Program-made: the position numbers and the translations under genes | Shown here: positions 25,931 through 35,847 of the stretch, in pieces | How the letters are laid out: every line of letters starts with the position of its first letter | How positions within the stretch are numbered: position 1 is the stretch's first letter | Assembly: GCF_008629675.1 (NCBI RefSeq) | Contig: NZ_VWOX01000015.1 | Span: forward strand, 103,422 to 167,421 | DNA from: Roseiconus nitratireducens | Lineage (GTDB): Bacteria; Planctomycetota; Planctomycetia; Pirellulales; Pirellulaceae | Length of the DNA stretch: 64,000 bases | Reading direction: 5' to 3' | The notes under the pieces: model-generated | The model's database searches: none | The model's input: only the letters and a program-made list of their open reading frames with translations | Told to the model about the DNA's origin: nothing

Positions 25931-28900
25931 GTGAAATCATTGATCGATCTTGGCAGCGGGATCTCCGCTGCGCTTGCCCTGCTCGTCGTCACGACCGTTA
26001 CCGCTGACGAACCGCGTCCGGCCGAATCGGCGACAGAATCGCCCATCAGCTTCAAGGAGCAGATCGAACCGATTCTGCGGAAGAACTGCTACGGGTGCCA
26101 CCAAGGTGCCAAGCAGCGCGGCGATTACCTGATGACCAACTTCCAGTCGCTGGTCGCCGGCGGGGAAACCGGAGAACCGGCGATCGTTCCCGGCAAACCC
26201 GATCAAAGTTATCTGGTCTCGCAAATCACCGTCGACGACGGCCAGGCGGCGATGCCGCTCCCGCCCGCCAAACCGCTCAGCGACGTCGAAGTTGAATTGA
26301 TCCGCCGCTGGATCGCCCAGGGCGCCGAGAACGACCTCGGCGATACCGGGCCGATCTATAGCCGGACCAACCCGCCACAATACAGTGCGGCTCCGTCGAT
26401 TCCTTCGGTCGATGTCTCGCCGGACGGCAAGCGGATCGCCCTGGCCGCGTATCACGAGGTCTTGTTGCTGGACGCCCAGGACGGAAGCCTGGTTGCCCGG
26501 CTGGTTGGCATGAGTCCTCGAATCAATGCCGTCGGTTTCTCGCCGGACGGAAAGAAGTTGGCAGCGGTCGGTGGCACGCCTTCGGTCCAGGGCGAAGTCC
26601 AGATCTGGGACCCCGCTTCAGGAGACTTGTTACTCTCGAAAACCCTGACCTATGACGCACTCGCCGGATTGGGTTGGTCACCCGATGCCACGAAACTGGC
26701 GTTCGGCGCAACCGACAACGTCGTCCGCGCGATCGATGCGGAAACCGGAGAACAGGTCCTGTTTCAGGGTGCCCACGAAGACTGGATCCAGGACGTCGGA
26801 TTCACACCCGACGGGACCCACCTGGTTTCGGTGGCCAGAGACATGTCCTGCAAATTGACCGAGGTGGCCACCGAGCGGTTTGTCGACAACGTCACGTCGA
26901 TCACTCCGGGAGCCCTGTCCGGCGGACTGTCCAGCGTCGCGGTGCACCCCTCGCGGAACGAGATCGTGGTCGGGGGTGCCGACGGCGTCGCCAAGGTCTA
27001 CCGCATCTTCCGGGAAACGGCGCGCAAGATCGGCGACGACGCCAACTTGATCCGGGAACTTCCGGAACTACGCGGCCGCATCTTCAGCGTCGACATCAGT
27101 GACGACGGATCCCGGATTGCTGCGGCGGCGACCTTGAACGGGAAGAGCGAAGTCCGCGTCTGGAGCTACGACTTCGATGGGACGCTGACCGACGAGCTAA
27201 AGAAAATGATGGCCAAGCGGATTGCCGATCGCTCGGCCGAAGAGAAACAGAAGATTGACGAATACCGCGGTAAGTCGACGCAACAACTGGCCGCCTGGTC
27301 GTTGGACGATGCGGCCGTGTACGCGATCAGTTTCGCGCCGGACCAGTCTCTGGTGATCACGTCCTCCGATGGACAACTGCGACGCTTGACGCCCGACGGC
27401 CAGCTCGCGGAGACGTTCAACGTCGTCCCGGATTCGGACAGCGAAGTTTCCATCGCGAACACGTTCGACGCAGCGAATTGGACCGAGCAAATTGAAACGC
27501 GTTCCGAAGATCCGGTGGACGACGCATCGGTCTCTGCGATCGAAATCCAACCGTCCTCCATCGAACTGAATTCTCCTTACGCCTACTGCCAGCTGCTCGT
27601 CACCGCGACCACCGCGGATGGAACGAAGGTGGATGTCACGCGTCAATGCGACATCGTGGCGCCGGATTGGCTGACCCACACGGGCACCGGAATGGTGCGT
27701 CCGATCGGCGACGGCAGCGGCGAACTGCTGGTCCACTTCGGACAACTGCAGGCCTCCGTTCCGATCGCCGCGACCGCGGTCTCGGGGTCGGATGAACTGG
27801 CTGATCCAGGCAAGGTCGACTTCATCCGTGACGTCAATCCGGTGCTCAGCCGATTGGGCTGCAACCAGGGAACCTGCCACGGTGCTCAGAAGGGCAAGGC
27901 GGGCTTCAAACTTTCCCTGCGTGGCTACGACCCGATCTTTGACCTGCGAGCGTTGACCGACGACCTGGCCGCGCGACGAATCAACCCGGCGGCGCCTCAG
28001 GAATCGTTGATGCTGCGAAAACCGCTGGGTCTGGCGCCGCACCAGGGCGGCGCGTTGATGAGCCAGTGCGATCCGTACCACGCCATCCTGCGGCGTTGGA
28101 TTGCCGACGGTAGCCAGCTGAACCTGGACGCCCCGCGCGTCAACCGCTTGGAGATCTTCCCCAGCAATCCGGTCGTCCAGTCCATCGGCACGCAGCAGCA
28201 GGTTCGCCTGGTGGCTCATTACACCGACGGCAGCCGACGCGATGTGACACGCGAGGCGTTTGTCGAGAGCGGCAATTCCGAGGTCGCCACCACCGATCGC
28301 ACCGGCCTGGTGACGGCGGTCCGCCGTGGGGAAGCGCCGATCCTGGCACGCTACGAAGGGAACTATGTCGCGACCACGTTGACGGTGATGGGGGAACGCC
28401 CGGGCTACCAGACGCGAGAGTACGAAACGTGGTCGAAGATCGACGAATTGGTCGCCAAGAAGTGGGATCGCGTCAAGGTCGTCCCCAGTGACCTGGCCGA
28501 TGACGCCACGTTCCTGCGACGCGTCACCCTGGACCTGACCGGGCTGCCGCCGACCAGCGAAGCGGTGCGAGCGTTCCTGCAGGACCCCGCTCCGACCCGT
28601 GTTAAGCGCTCACGTGTCGTCGACGAATTGCTTTCCAGCGAGGCCTACGTCGAATACTGGACGAACAAATGGGCGGACCTGTTGCAGGTCAATCGAAAGT
28701 TCCTGGGAGTTGAGGGCAGCCAGAAGTACCGCGAGTGGATTCGCAGTGCGATTGCCGAGAACCGTCCGTACGACGAATTCGTCCGCCAGATTCTGACGGC
28801 GTCCGGGTCCAATAAGGACAACCCCGCGGCCAGCTATTTCAAGGTCTTGCGGAATCCCGAGGACACGATGGAGAACACCACTCACCTGTTCTTGGGCATC

Positions 28901-31051
28901 CGATTCAATTGCAACAAGTGCCACGACCATCCGTTTGAACGCTGGACCCAGGACCAGTATTACGAATTGGCGGCGTTCTTCAGCCGGGTCGGGCTGGAAA
29001 CCGATCCGGCCTCGGGCAACAAGCGGATCGGAGGCACCGCGGTCGAAGGCGCCAAACCGCTGTACGAAAAAGTCGTCGACAGGGGCGAAGGCGAAATGGA
29101 ACACGCCCGCACCGGTGAAGTCGCCCCGCCGCTGTTCCCCTACGAGGTTCCCTGCCAGATCGATCCCGACGCGACCCGGCGCGAACAGTTGGCCGAGTGG
29201 ATGACGGACCCGGACAACCCGTACTTCGCACGCAGCTTTGCCAACCGCTTGTGGGGCTACCTGCTGGGCAAGGGGCTGATCGAACCGATCGACGACATCC
29301 GGGCGGGCAACCCACCGACCAATCCGGAATTGCTGGACCACCTGACCCGAGAATTCATCGCGTCCAACTTCGACGTGAAGTCGGTGCTGAGGGAGATTTG
29401 CAACAGCCGCACCTACCAGTTGGGCGTCCAGACGAACCCGCTGAATGAAGACGACGCGTTGAATTACTCGCACGCCCTGCCGCGGCGATTGCCGGCGGAG
29501 GTGATCTACGACGCCGTCCATCGACTGACCGGCGCCGTCACGGAAATCCCCGGCATGCCCAAAGGGACTCGCGCCGCCGAGCTGACCGATTCGGGAGTCA
29601 AATTAGCGGACGGATTCCTGCAGAATCTGGGCCGACCGGCACGCGAGAGCGCCTGTGAATGCGAACGCTCCAGTGAATTGCAGCTCGGTCCGATCATGGC
29701 GCTGATCAGCGGCCCCACCATCGCATCGGCGATTTCCGATCCGAAGAACGAATTGGAGCAGATCGTCGCGGAGTGCCCCGACGACCGAGCTTTGGCCGAA
29801 GAGATCTTTTTGCGTTCGCTGGGTCGCCTGCCGACCGAAGCCGAATTTGCCGCCTTTGATCAAATCAAGCAACAGATCCAGCGGGACCACGAACGTCTGC
29901 TGCAGCAACTGCAAACCAAGGAGGAGCAGTGGAAGGTTCGCAAAGCCGAACTGGAACAACAGCGTCAGGATGCCCTGGCCAAGGTCGAAGCGGAGTTGCA
30001 GGCCAAGATCGAAGCGGTCCGGCCGGAACAGGAACGCCTGGCAAAGGAGCGTGAAGCCAGAATCGCCGAAGCGGAGAAGCAACGGCAAGCTGCCGACGAA
30101 AGCCTGACGCAGCGGATCGTCCAGTGGGAAAAAGACCACCAGCAGGCCGTCGAATGGCATCCGCTGCTGCCCTCGCGAGCGACCGCCACGAACAAGGCGG
30201 TGCTGACGACGCTGGACGATCGATCGATCCTGGCATCCGGGCCCAAGGACAAAGGCGTCTACACGATTCAATACCCCACCTCGCTGCCGCGGATCACCGG
30301 CTTTCGGATCGAGGCGCTTTCGGATTCGCGGTTGCCCTCCTCCGGCCCCGGACTGCCAGCGAACGGAAACTTTGTGCTGACCGAGGTGGAACTGAGCCAG
30401 TCGCCAAAGGGCGAAAAGTCGAAACCGCAGTCGGTCGCGATCGCCAGCGGCAAAGCGGACTTTCTGCAATCGAACTTCTCGGCAGAGGCGACTTTCGACG
30501 GAAAAACGCGTGACCAGGGCGGATGGGCCGTGTCCGGCGCGACCGGCGTCGACCACTGGGCAACCTTCACGCTGAAGGAACCGATCGAGAATCCGGACGG
30601 CTGCGTGCTGACGTTCAAACTGCACCAGTTCCACAACGCCGCCGAGCACCGCTTGGGGCGTTTCCGCATCAGTGTGACCACCGCGACCGGTGAGATCCCG
30701 CTGGACCTTCCCGAAACGCTGCGGGCCGTCGTCTCCAACTCGGCCGATGCCCGTAGCGACGAAGACAAGAAGCTGCTCCGCGACTACTTCGCCAAGACCG
30801 ACGCCGAACTTGCCAAAGCGCAAGCCGCGGTCGCCGAAGCGAAACGAGCGGTGCCGCCGCACCCCGACGTGGTCCGCCTGGAACAACGCCGTGATGCACT
30901 CCGCCAACCCACCCCGGATGATCCTTCGTTGGTGCAGTTGCGCGAAGACGTCCAGCAAAGCACCGAGCAAGTCGGACACCTGCGTTTGACGGCCGCCGAA
31001 GACTTGACCTGGGCGCTGATCAACAGCCCCGCATTCCTGTTCAATCACTGA
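25931..31051 (+). CDS. PSCyt1 - WD40 - Big2 - DUF1549 - DUF1553 chimera
   Basis: A 1706-residue exported protein with a signal peptide ending TTVTADE. A PSCyt1 haem domain follows (KNCYGCHQG, CxxCH, near residue 55). WD40-like repeats span about 150-520 (VDVSPDGKRIALA, VGFSPDGKKLAAVG). Bacterial Ig-like (Big2) domains lie near 533-620 and 735-820, around a second cysteine segment LGCNQGTCHGAQKGK. DUF1549 (PSCyt2) spans about 833-1050 (LDLTGLPPTSEAV; CNKCHDHPFERW), and DUF1553 (PSD1) starts about 1075 (DNPYFARSFANRLWGY). A coiled coil at about 1316-1400 and a galactose-binding-like module at about 1405-1590 interrupt the PSD1 tail, which resumes as DLTWALINSPAFLFNH at the end. Probably a periplasmic electron-transfer or polymer-processing protein. 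Its DUF1501 partner starts 31 bp downstream. Confidence 0.88.
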   Translation: MKSLIDLGSGISAALALLVVTTVTADEPRPAESATESPISFKEQIEPILRKNCYGCHQGAKQRGDYLMTNFQSLVAGGETGEPAIVPGKPDQSYLVSQITVDDGQAAMPLPPAKPLSDVEVELIRRWIAQGAENDLGDTGPIYSRTNPPQYSAAPSIPSVDVSPDGKRIALAAYHEVLLLDAQDGSLVARLVGMSPRINAVGFSPDGKKLAAVGGTPSVQGEVQIWDPASGDLLLSKTLTYDALAGLGWSPDATKLAFGATDNVVRAIDAETGEQVLFQGAHEDWIQDVGFTPDGTHLVSVARDMSCKLTEVATERFVDNVTSITPGALSGGLSSVAVHPSRNEIVVGGADGVAKVYRIFRETARKIGDDANLIRELPELRGRIFSVDISDDGSRIAAAATLNGKSEVRVWSYDFDGTLTDELKKMMAKRIADRSAEEKQKIDEYRGKSTQQLAAWSLDDAAVYAISFAPDQSLVITSSDGQLRRLTPDGQLAETFNVVPDSDSEVSIANTFDAANWTEQIETRSEDPVDDASVSAIEIQPSSIELNSPYAYCQLLVTATTADGTKVDVTRQCDIVAPDWLTHTGTGMVRPIGDGSGELLVHFGQLQASVPIAATAVSGSDELADPGKVDFIRDVNPVLSRLGCNQGTCHGAQKGKAGFKLSLRGYDPIFDLRALTDDLAARRINPAAPQESLMLRKPLGLAPHQGGALMSQCDPYHAILRRWIADGSQLNLDAPRVNRLEIFPSNPVVQSIGTQQQVRLVAHYTDGSRRDVTREAFVESGNSEVATTDRTGLVTAVRRGEAPILARYEGNYVATTLTVMGERPGYQTREYETWSKIDELVAKKWDRVKVVPSDLADDATFLRRVTLDLTGLPPTSEAVRAFLQDPAPTRVKRSRVVDELLSSEAYVEYWTNKWADLLQVNRKFLGVEGSQKYREWIRSAIAENRPYDEFVRQILTASGSNKDNPAASYFKVLRNPEDTMENTTHLFLGIRFNCNKCHDHPFERWTQDQYYELAAFFSRVGLETDPASGNKRIGGTAVEGAKPLYEKVVDRGEGEMEHARTGEVAPPLFPYEVPCQIDPDATRREQLAEWMTDPDNPYFARSFANRLWGYLLGKGLIEPIDDIRAGNPPTNPELLDHLTREFIASNFDVKSVLREICNSRTYQLGVQTNPLNEDDALNYSHALPRRLPAEVIYDAVHRLTGAVTEIPGMPKGTRAAELTDSGVKLADGFLQNLGRPARESACECERSSELQLGPIMALISGPTIASAISDPKNELEQIVAECPDDRALAEEIFLRSLGRLPTEAEFAAFDQIKQQIQRDHERLLQQLQTKEEQWKVRKAELEQQRQDALAKVEAELQAKIEAVRPEQERLAKEREARIAEAEKQRQAADESLTQRIVQWEKDHQQAVEWHPLLPSRATATNKAVLTTLDDRSILASGPKDKGVYTIQYPTSLPRITGFRIEALSDSRLPSSGPGLPANGNFVLTEVELSQSPKGEKSKPQSVAIASGKADFLQSNFSAEATFDGKTRDQGGWAVSGATGVDHWATFTLKEPIENPDGCVLTFKLHQFHNAAEHRLGRFRISVTTATGEIPLDLPETLRAVVSNSADARSDEDKKLLRDYFAKTDAELAKAQAAVAEAKRAVPPHPDVVRLEQRRDALRQPTPDDPSLVQLREDVQQSTEQVGHLRLTAAEDLTWALINSPAFLFNH

Positions 31052-31082
31052 TCCCACTCCACCCCGACCCGGAGATTCCGCC

Positions 31083-32552
31083 ATGCTTTCTTTCAAAGGC
31101 TTTCCCGCGAAAGATCTGTGCGATCCTCATCTCGCACCGACCCGCCGGACGTTTCTGCGCGTCGGTGGCTGTGGGATGTTGGGCTTGTCGCTCCCCTCAT
31201 TGCTGCAACTGCAAAGCGCCTCGGCCGGCGAAGCCTCCGTCGGCGGTGCCGGCTGGGGCAAGGCCAAAAGCATCATCATGGTCTACCTGCAGGGAGGCCC
31301 CAGCCACTTGGACCTCTGGGACCCCAAGGAAAACGTTCCCGACAACGTCAAAAGCCAGTTCAATCCGATCAGCACGAAGCTGCCGGGCATCAAGTTCACG
31401 GAAAACCTGCCGCGGCTGAGTCAGCTGAACGATCGCTTCACCATGATCCGGTCGATGTCTTACACGCCCAACGGTCTGTTCAACCACACCGCGGCGATCT
31501 ACCAGATGATGACCGGCTACACGACCGACAAGGTCAGCCCGTCGGGACAGTTGGAACCGCCCAGCCCCAAGGACTTCCCAAACTTCGGCAGCAACATCAT
31601 CAAGATGCGCCCGATCGACGAACCGATGCTGCCGTTCGTCATGTTGCCACGTCCGCTGCAGGAATCCAATGTCGTCGGCAAAGGCGGCACCGCGGGATTC
31701 CTGGGCAAGTCGTTCGATCCGTACACGCTGTATCCGGATGGCGACGACATGGACATGAGCAAGATGAATCGCATCAAGGTCGAAGATCTGCGGTTGCGTC
31801 CCGAGGTGTTCAGCGTGCGGTTGCAACGCCGAGCCCAGTTGAGGGATCTGCTGAACGCGCAAATGCCGGAAATCAACAAGGCCGTGGAGAACTTCGAACT
31901 GGACGAGTACTACGACCGCGCTCTGTCGCTGATCGTCTCCGGCCGGGCCCGCGAAGCGTTCGACCTGAACAGCGAACCGGATGCCTTGCGCGACCAGTAC
32001 GGGCGCAACACCTTCGGCCAGAGCTGCCTGTTGGCCCGACGCCTGGTCGAAGCCGGCACGCGCGTGGTGGAGGTGATCTGGCCCAAGGTCGCCAACAGCG
32101 ACAACCACTCCTGGGACCACCACAGCGGGTTGAGCAAACGGATGAAAGACCAATCGGCGCCGATGCTGGACAACGGCCTGTCGTCTTTGATCGAAGACCT
32201 GGACCAGCGGGGCATGCTGGAAGACACGCTGGTCGTCGCCGTCGGCGAATTCGGACGCAGCCCGCAACGCGGTGTCAGCACCAGCGGCAACAACAATTCC
32301 GACGACGGCCGCGATCACTGGCCCTATTGCTACACGGCGGTCATGGCCGGCGCGGGAACACGTCGCGGCTACGTGCACGGCAAGAGCGACAAAACGGCTT
32401 CGGCCCCGCTGGAAGACCCCGTCCATCCGTCAGAATTGCTGGCGACGATCTATCACAGTTTCGGGATCGATCCCGAAACAATCGTCTACAACCACTTGAA
32501 CCAGCCCCGCGAACTGGTCAAGGCCCACGCGTTGACGTCGCTGCTGAGCTGA
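31083..32552 (+). CDS. DUF1501 Tat-exported protein (sulfatase-like fold)
   Basis: A 489-residue partner of the preceding gene, 31 bp downstream, almost certainly in one transcript. The N-terminus has a twin-arginine signal (TRRTFLRVGG at residues 20-29, then a hydrophobic MLGLSLPSLLQLQ). DUF1501 signatures: IMVYLQGGPSHLDLWDPK, LPRLSQLNDRFTMIRSM, LLARRLVEAGTRVVEVIW and VAVGEFGRSPQ. The family has an alkaline-phosphatase/sulfatase-like fold and in planctomycetes almost always travels with DUF1549/DUF1553 proteins. The biochemical role is unknown; the Tat signal suggests a folded or metal-loaded enzyme in the periplasm. Confidence 0.92.
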   Translation: MLSFKGFPAKDLCDPHLAPTRRTFLRVGGCGMLGLSLPSLLQLQSASAGEASVGGAGWGKAKSIIMVYLQGGPSHLDLWDPKENVPDNVKSQFNPISTKLPGIKFTENLPRLSQLNDRFTMIRSMSYTPNGLFNHTAAIYQMMTGYTTDKVSPSGQLEPPSPKDFPNFGSNIIKMRPIDEPMLPFVMLPRPLQESNVVGKGGTAGFLGKSFDPYTLYPDGDDMDMSKMNRIKVEDLRLRPEVFSVRLQRRAQLRDLLNAQMPEINKAVENFELDEYYDRALSLIVSGRAREAFDLNSEPDALRDQYGRNTFGQSCLLARRLVEAGTRVVEVIWPKVANSDNHSWDHHSGLSKRMKDQSAPMLDNGLSSLIEDLDQRGMLEDTLVVAVGEFGRSPQRGVSTSGNNNSDDGRDHWPYCYTAVMAGAGTRRGYVHGKSDKTASAPLEDPVHPSELLATIYHSFGIDPETIVYNHLNQPRELVKAHALTSLLS

Positions 32553-32606
32553 TTTCCGCAGCGGTTGAAGCTTTGTATCCTCGCGCCTTTCGGTCGTGCA
32601 GCTTTG

Positions 32607-32660
32607 CTTCACCCTCCCTCCGGGAGGGTCGCGGAGGAGCTTGCGACGACGCGGGGAGGG
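32607..32660 (+). repeat. Dispersed repeat family B, copy 3
   Basis: CTTCACCCTCCCTCCGGGAG, then GGTCGCGGAGGAGC and TTGCGACGACGCGGGGAGG. The minus strand of 15144-15199 gives the same order of motifs. An inverted partner of its first 22 bp lies at 32731-32752. It sits between convergent genes, like copy 1. Confidence 0.65.
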
Positions 32661-32730
32661 CACGGCCGACGCATTGATTTCAGCTGGTTCCTTAAGGCAC
32701 CCTCCCCAAAGGCTCGTGCCTCACCTTTGA

Positions 32731-32752
32731 CCCTCCCGGAGGGAGGGTGAAT
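32731..32752 (-). repeat. Inverted arm matching repeat family B start
   Basis: ACCCTCCCGGAGGGAGGGTG is the reverse complement of the first 22 bp of the family B copy at 32607, forming a long-range stem. Each arm is itself a short palindrome (CCTCCGGGAGG). Confidence 0.7.
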
Positions 32753-32880
32753 TTCAGATAATCGCGTCTTTTCCTGCCCCGCCGTTTCCGTCGGCTTGCG
32801 CCGATGTCAGGGAGCTTTCGTCGTCTTGCGACCGGAGGCTTTGCTTTTTTTGCTTCACCTCATTCTCAGGCCGGTTGCCT

Positions 32881-35715
32881 TTAAGGCTTCACGACCAGGT
32901 TGACCAGACGGCCGGGGACGGCGATTTTTTTCACGACGTTTTTCCCGGCCAACATTTCCTGCACGCGGTCATCGGCCAACGCCGCTTCGATCATCTGATC
33001 GGGCTTCGAATCGGGCGACACGTGAATCTTCGTCTTGACCTTGCCGTTGAACTGGACGGGAACTTCGATCGAGCTTTGGACCAAAGCGGCTTCGTCCCAA
33101 CTCGGCCAGGGTTGGTGTGCGATGGATCCCTGCTGACCAAGGATCTTCCATAATTCTTCGCACAGGTGCGGGGCATAGGGCGACAGCAGAATCAGGAAGT
33201 TTTTCATCGCGGCGACGGGGCGAGTTTCGCAGCGAGTGAAGAAATTGGTGAACTCCATCATCCGGGCGATCGCCGTGTTGAAGCTCATCGACTCGGTGTC
33301 TTCGGTGACCTTCTTGATCGTCGCGTGCAACATCCGATTCTGGTCTTCGTCGCCGTCGGCGTCGCTCAATCCGGGTTGCAGCACCAGATCGTCGCACTGA
33401 TCATCCACGATCATCCGCCAAACACGATCGAGAAAACTGCGGACCCCGCCGACGCCTGCCATGGACCAAGGCTTGGTGGCTTCCAGCGGCCCCATGAACA
33501 TCTCATACAGCCGCAAGGCGTCGGCGCCGTATTCTTTGACCACCACATCGGGATTGACCACGTTGCCGCGACTTTTGGACATCTTGTGAGCCCGACTGTC
33601 GATGCGGATCGACGGATCGGATTTCAACACGAAGCCTTCACCTTTCTTCTCGACCTGGTCTTCGGCGACGGGCTTGGCGACGACGGGGCGACCGTCCTTG
33701 CTTTGACGTCCCCCTTCCGGACTCTTGCGAACGTGTTGGCTGCTCACGGGCTGGTCGTCGGGATCGAAGTAAGCGGTGAACTCCACCTCGCCCAGGATCA
33801 TGCCCTGGTTGACCAATCGCCGGAACGGCTCGGGCGTGGACACGTGACCGCGATCGTACAACACCTTGTGCCAGAACCGCGAATACAGCAGGTGCAGCAC
33901 GGCGTGCTCCGCACCTCCGACATACAGGTCGACTGGCATCCAGGCGGATTCCTTCTCCGGATCCACCAACCGGGCATCGTTGTGCGGATCGATGTACCGC
34001 AGGTAGTACCAGCAGGATCCGGCCCACTGCGGCATCGTGTTGGTCTCTCTTCGGTAGCGTTGGCCGTCGATGGTCACGTACAGCCAATCCTCACCGGCTT
34101 TGGCCAACGGCGGCTCCGGACGTCCATGGGGTTTGAAGTCCTCCAGTTCCGGCAGCCGCACGGGCAGCTCGGACGGATCAACGCCGCGCATCCGGCCGGT
34201 TTCGCGTCCGTCCTGATCGACTTCGTGCAGGATCGGGAACGGTTCCCCCCAGAACCGTTGTCGGCTGAACAACCAGTCCCGTAATTTGTAGTTGACCGCT
34301 TGTTTTCCCAAGCCTTCGCCGGACAGTCGGGCGGTGATCTTCGTTTTGACTTCCGCGGTGTCCAGTCCATCCAGCGATCCGCTGTTGATGGCGTTTCCGA
34401 CGGCGGCGAAGCAAGCCTTGCCGGCCAGGATTTCAGCTCGGTTCTCCGCGTCGGCCGGCGGCTCAACGACGGCAATCACCGGCAGGTCGTATTTCACGGC
34501 AAACTCGAAGTCACGTTCATCGTGCGCCGGGACGGCCATGATCGCCCCGGTTCCGTAGCCGGCCAGGACGTAGTCGGCCACCCAGATCGGAATGGGTTTT
34601 CCGTTCACCGGATTGATGGCGTGGCTGCCGGTGAACACCCCGGTTTTTTCCCGGTCACCTTCGGTCCGTTCGCGATCCGACTTGAACGAAGCTTTCTCGC
34701 AGTAAGCCGTGACCGCATCGGCCTGATCGGACGCGGTCAACTGCGGCAACATCGGATGTTCCGGCGACACCACCATGTAGGTCGCCCCGAACAACGTGTC
34801 CGGCCGGGTCGTGTAAACGCGCAGCGCGTCGCCGCCGGGGCGTTGGGGAAATCCCGATTCACCGCGGGCCGATTTCCATGTTTCGAACTGCTCCTCCTGG
34901 CCGACGAAAAAATCGACCTCCGCTCCCGTGCTTCGTCCGATCCAGTCGGACTGCAGTTTTTTGATTCCTTCGGGCCACTCCAAATCGTCCAGCCCCTCCA
35001 ACAACCGTTCGGCGTAGTCGGTGATCCGCAACATCCACTGCCGCAACGGGATCCGCTTCACCGGGTGCCCGCCGACCTCGCTCTTGCCGTCGACGACTTC
35101 CTCGTTGGCCAGCACCGTCCCCAGTTCCGGGCACCAGTTGACCAGGGCGTCGTCTTGGTAGGCCAGGCGGCGGGAATCCACGTACGCGTCCACCGCACGG
35201 GGGCCTTCGGCGCGAACCGAATCGGGGATCGGCAATTCGGCGATCGGGCGGCCGACTTGCTGTTCCGCATCAAACCAGGTGTCAAAGAGCACCAGGAAGA
35301 TCCACTGGGTCCAACGAAAATAGGCTTCGTCGGTGGTGGCAAGGACACGGTCCCAGTCGTAGCTGAAACCCAACATCTTCAACTGGCGGGTGAAGTTATC
35401 GATGTTGCGTTGAGTCTGAATCCGGGGATGCTCCCCGGTCTTGATCGCGTGTTCCTCGGCGGGCAACCCGAAGGCATCGAAGCCCATCGGGTGCAACACG
35501 CTTTCCCCACGCATCCGGGCAAAGCGGGAAACGATGTCGGTGGCGGTGTAGCCCTCCGGATGGCCGACATGCAGGCCGTCGCCGCTGGGATAGGGGAACA
35601 TGTCCAACACGTAGCGCTTCTTGCCGCCCGGGTTTTCGGGCGTCGCAAAGGTCTTATTCTCTTCCCAGTAGGCTTGCCAACGCGGTTCGATATCGGCAGG
35701 GTTGTAACGCGGCAT
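32881..35715 (-). CDS. leuS: Leucyl-tRNA synthetase
   Basis: A 944-residue class I aminoacyl-tRNA synthetase that charges tRNA-Leu. The N-terminal YPSGDGLHVGHPEGY carries the HIGH motif (HVGH, about residues 49-52); KMSKS is in AHKMSKSRGN near residue 711. The editing (CP1) domain is present, with TTRPDTLFGATYMV and the aspartate segment GTGAIMAVPAHDERD. A charged insertion of about 45 residues rich in K, E and G (from HVRKSPEGG to GEGFVLK) precedes the KMSKS loop, as in other long bacterial LeuRS. Divergent from tdk over 132 bp. Length and motifs are normal, so it should be functional. Confidence 0.97.
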   Translation of the reverse strand: MPRYNPADIEPRWQAYWEENKTFATPENPGGKKRYVLDMFPYPSGDGLHVGHPEGYTATDIVSRFARMRGESVLHPMGFDAFGLPAEEHAIKTGEHPRIQTQRNIDNFTRQLKMLGFSYDWDRVLATTDEAYFRWTQWIFLVLFDTWFDAEQQVGRPIAELPIPDSVRAEGPRAVDAYVDSRRLAYQDDALVNWCPELGTVLANEEVVDGKSEVGGHPVKRIPLRQWMLRITDYAERLLEGLDDLEWPEGIKKLQSDWIGRSTGAEVDFFVGQEEQFETWKSARGESGFPQRPGGDALRVYTTRPDTLFGATYMVVSPEHPMLPQLTASDQADAVTAYCEKASFKSDRERTEGDREKTGVFTGSHAINPVNGKPIPIWVADYVLAGYGTGAIMAVPAHDERDFEFAVKYDLPVIAVVEPPADAENRAEILAGKACFAAVGNAINSGSLDGLDTAEVKTKITARLSGEGLGKQAVNYKLRDWLFSRQRFWGEPFPILHEVDQDGRETGRMRGVDPSELPVRLPELEDFKPHGRPEPPLAKAGEDWLYVTIDGQRYRRETNTMPQWAGSCWYYLRYIDPHNDARLVDPEKESAWMPVDLYVGGAEHAVLHLLYSRFWHKVLYDRGHVSTPEPFRRLVNQGMILGEVEFTAYFDPDDQPVSSQHVRKSPEGGRQSKDGRPVVAKPVAEDQVEKKGEGFVLKSDPSIRIDSRAHKMSKSRGNVVNPDVVVKEYGADALRLYEMFMGPLEATKPWSMAGVGGVRSFLDRVWRMIVDDQCDDLVLQPGLSDADGDEDQNRMLHATIKKVTEDTESMSFNTAIARMMEFTNFFTRCETRPVAAMKNFLILLSPYAPHLCEELWKILGQQGSIAHQPWPSWDEAALVQSSIEVPVQFNGKVKTKIHVSPDSKPDQMIEAALADDRVQEMLAGKNVVKKIAVPGRLVNLVVKP

Positions 35716-35847
35716 GTCGGTCGAATGGGGATGGTTGGGATAGCGGGAGACGGCCGACCGCCGTTGCCGGTCGCGCCGGCCTGGTTTGGGCGTCGGTGGT
35801 AGCAGATTCTAAGGATTGGCGATTTTGGCGTAAGTAGCGGGTCAAGC

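Larger units (their letters stand above)
32553..32880. other. Intergenic region with large inverted repeat, between convergent genes
   Basis: This 328-bp gap holds no gene. TTCACCCTCCCTCCGGGAGG at 32608 is mirrored by CCTCCCGGAGGGAGGGTGAA ending at 32752, making a perfect inverted repeat of about 22 bp with a loop of about 100 bp. The left arm continues into repeat family B. The remainder is T-rich near 32840. It may end transcription of the DUF1501 gene and of leuS. Confidence 0.55.

Noticed and set aside
29603..31096. A 497-codon frame antisense to the C-terminus of the 1706-aa gene
   Set aside because: It is a shadow of the coiled-coil and module part; the plus-strand gene is supported by domains and by its ending in a conserved DUF1553 tail.
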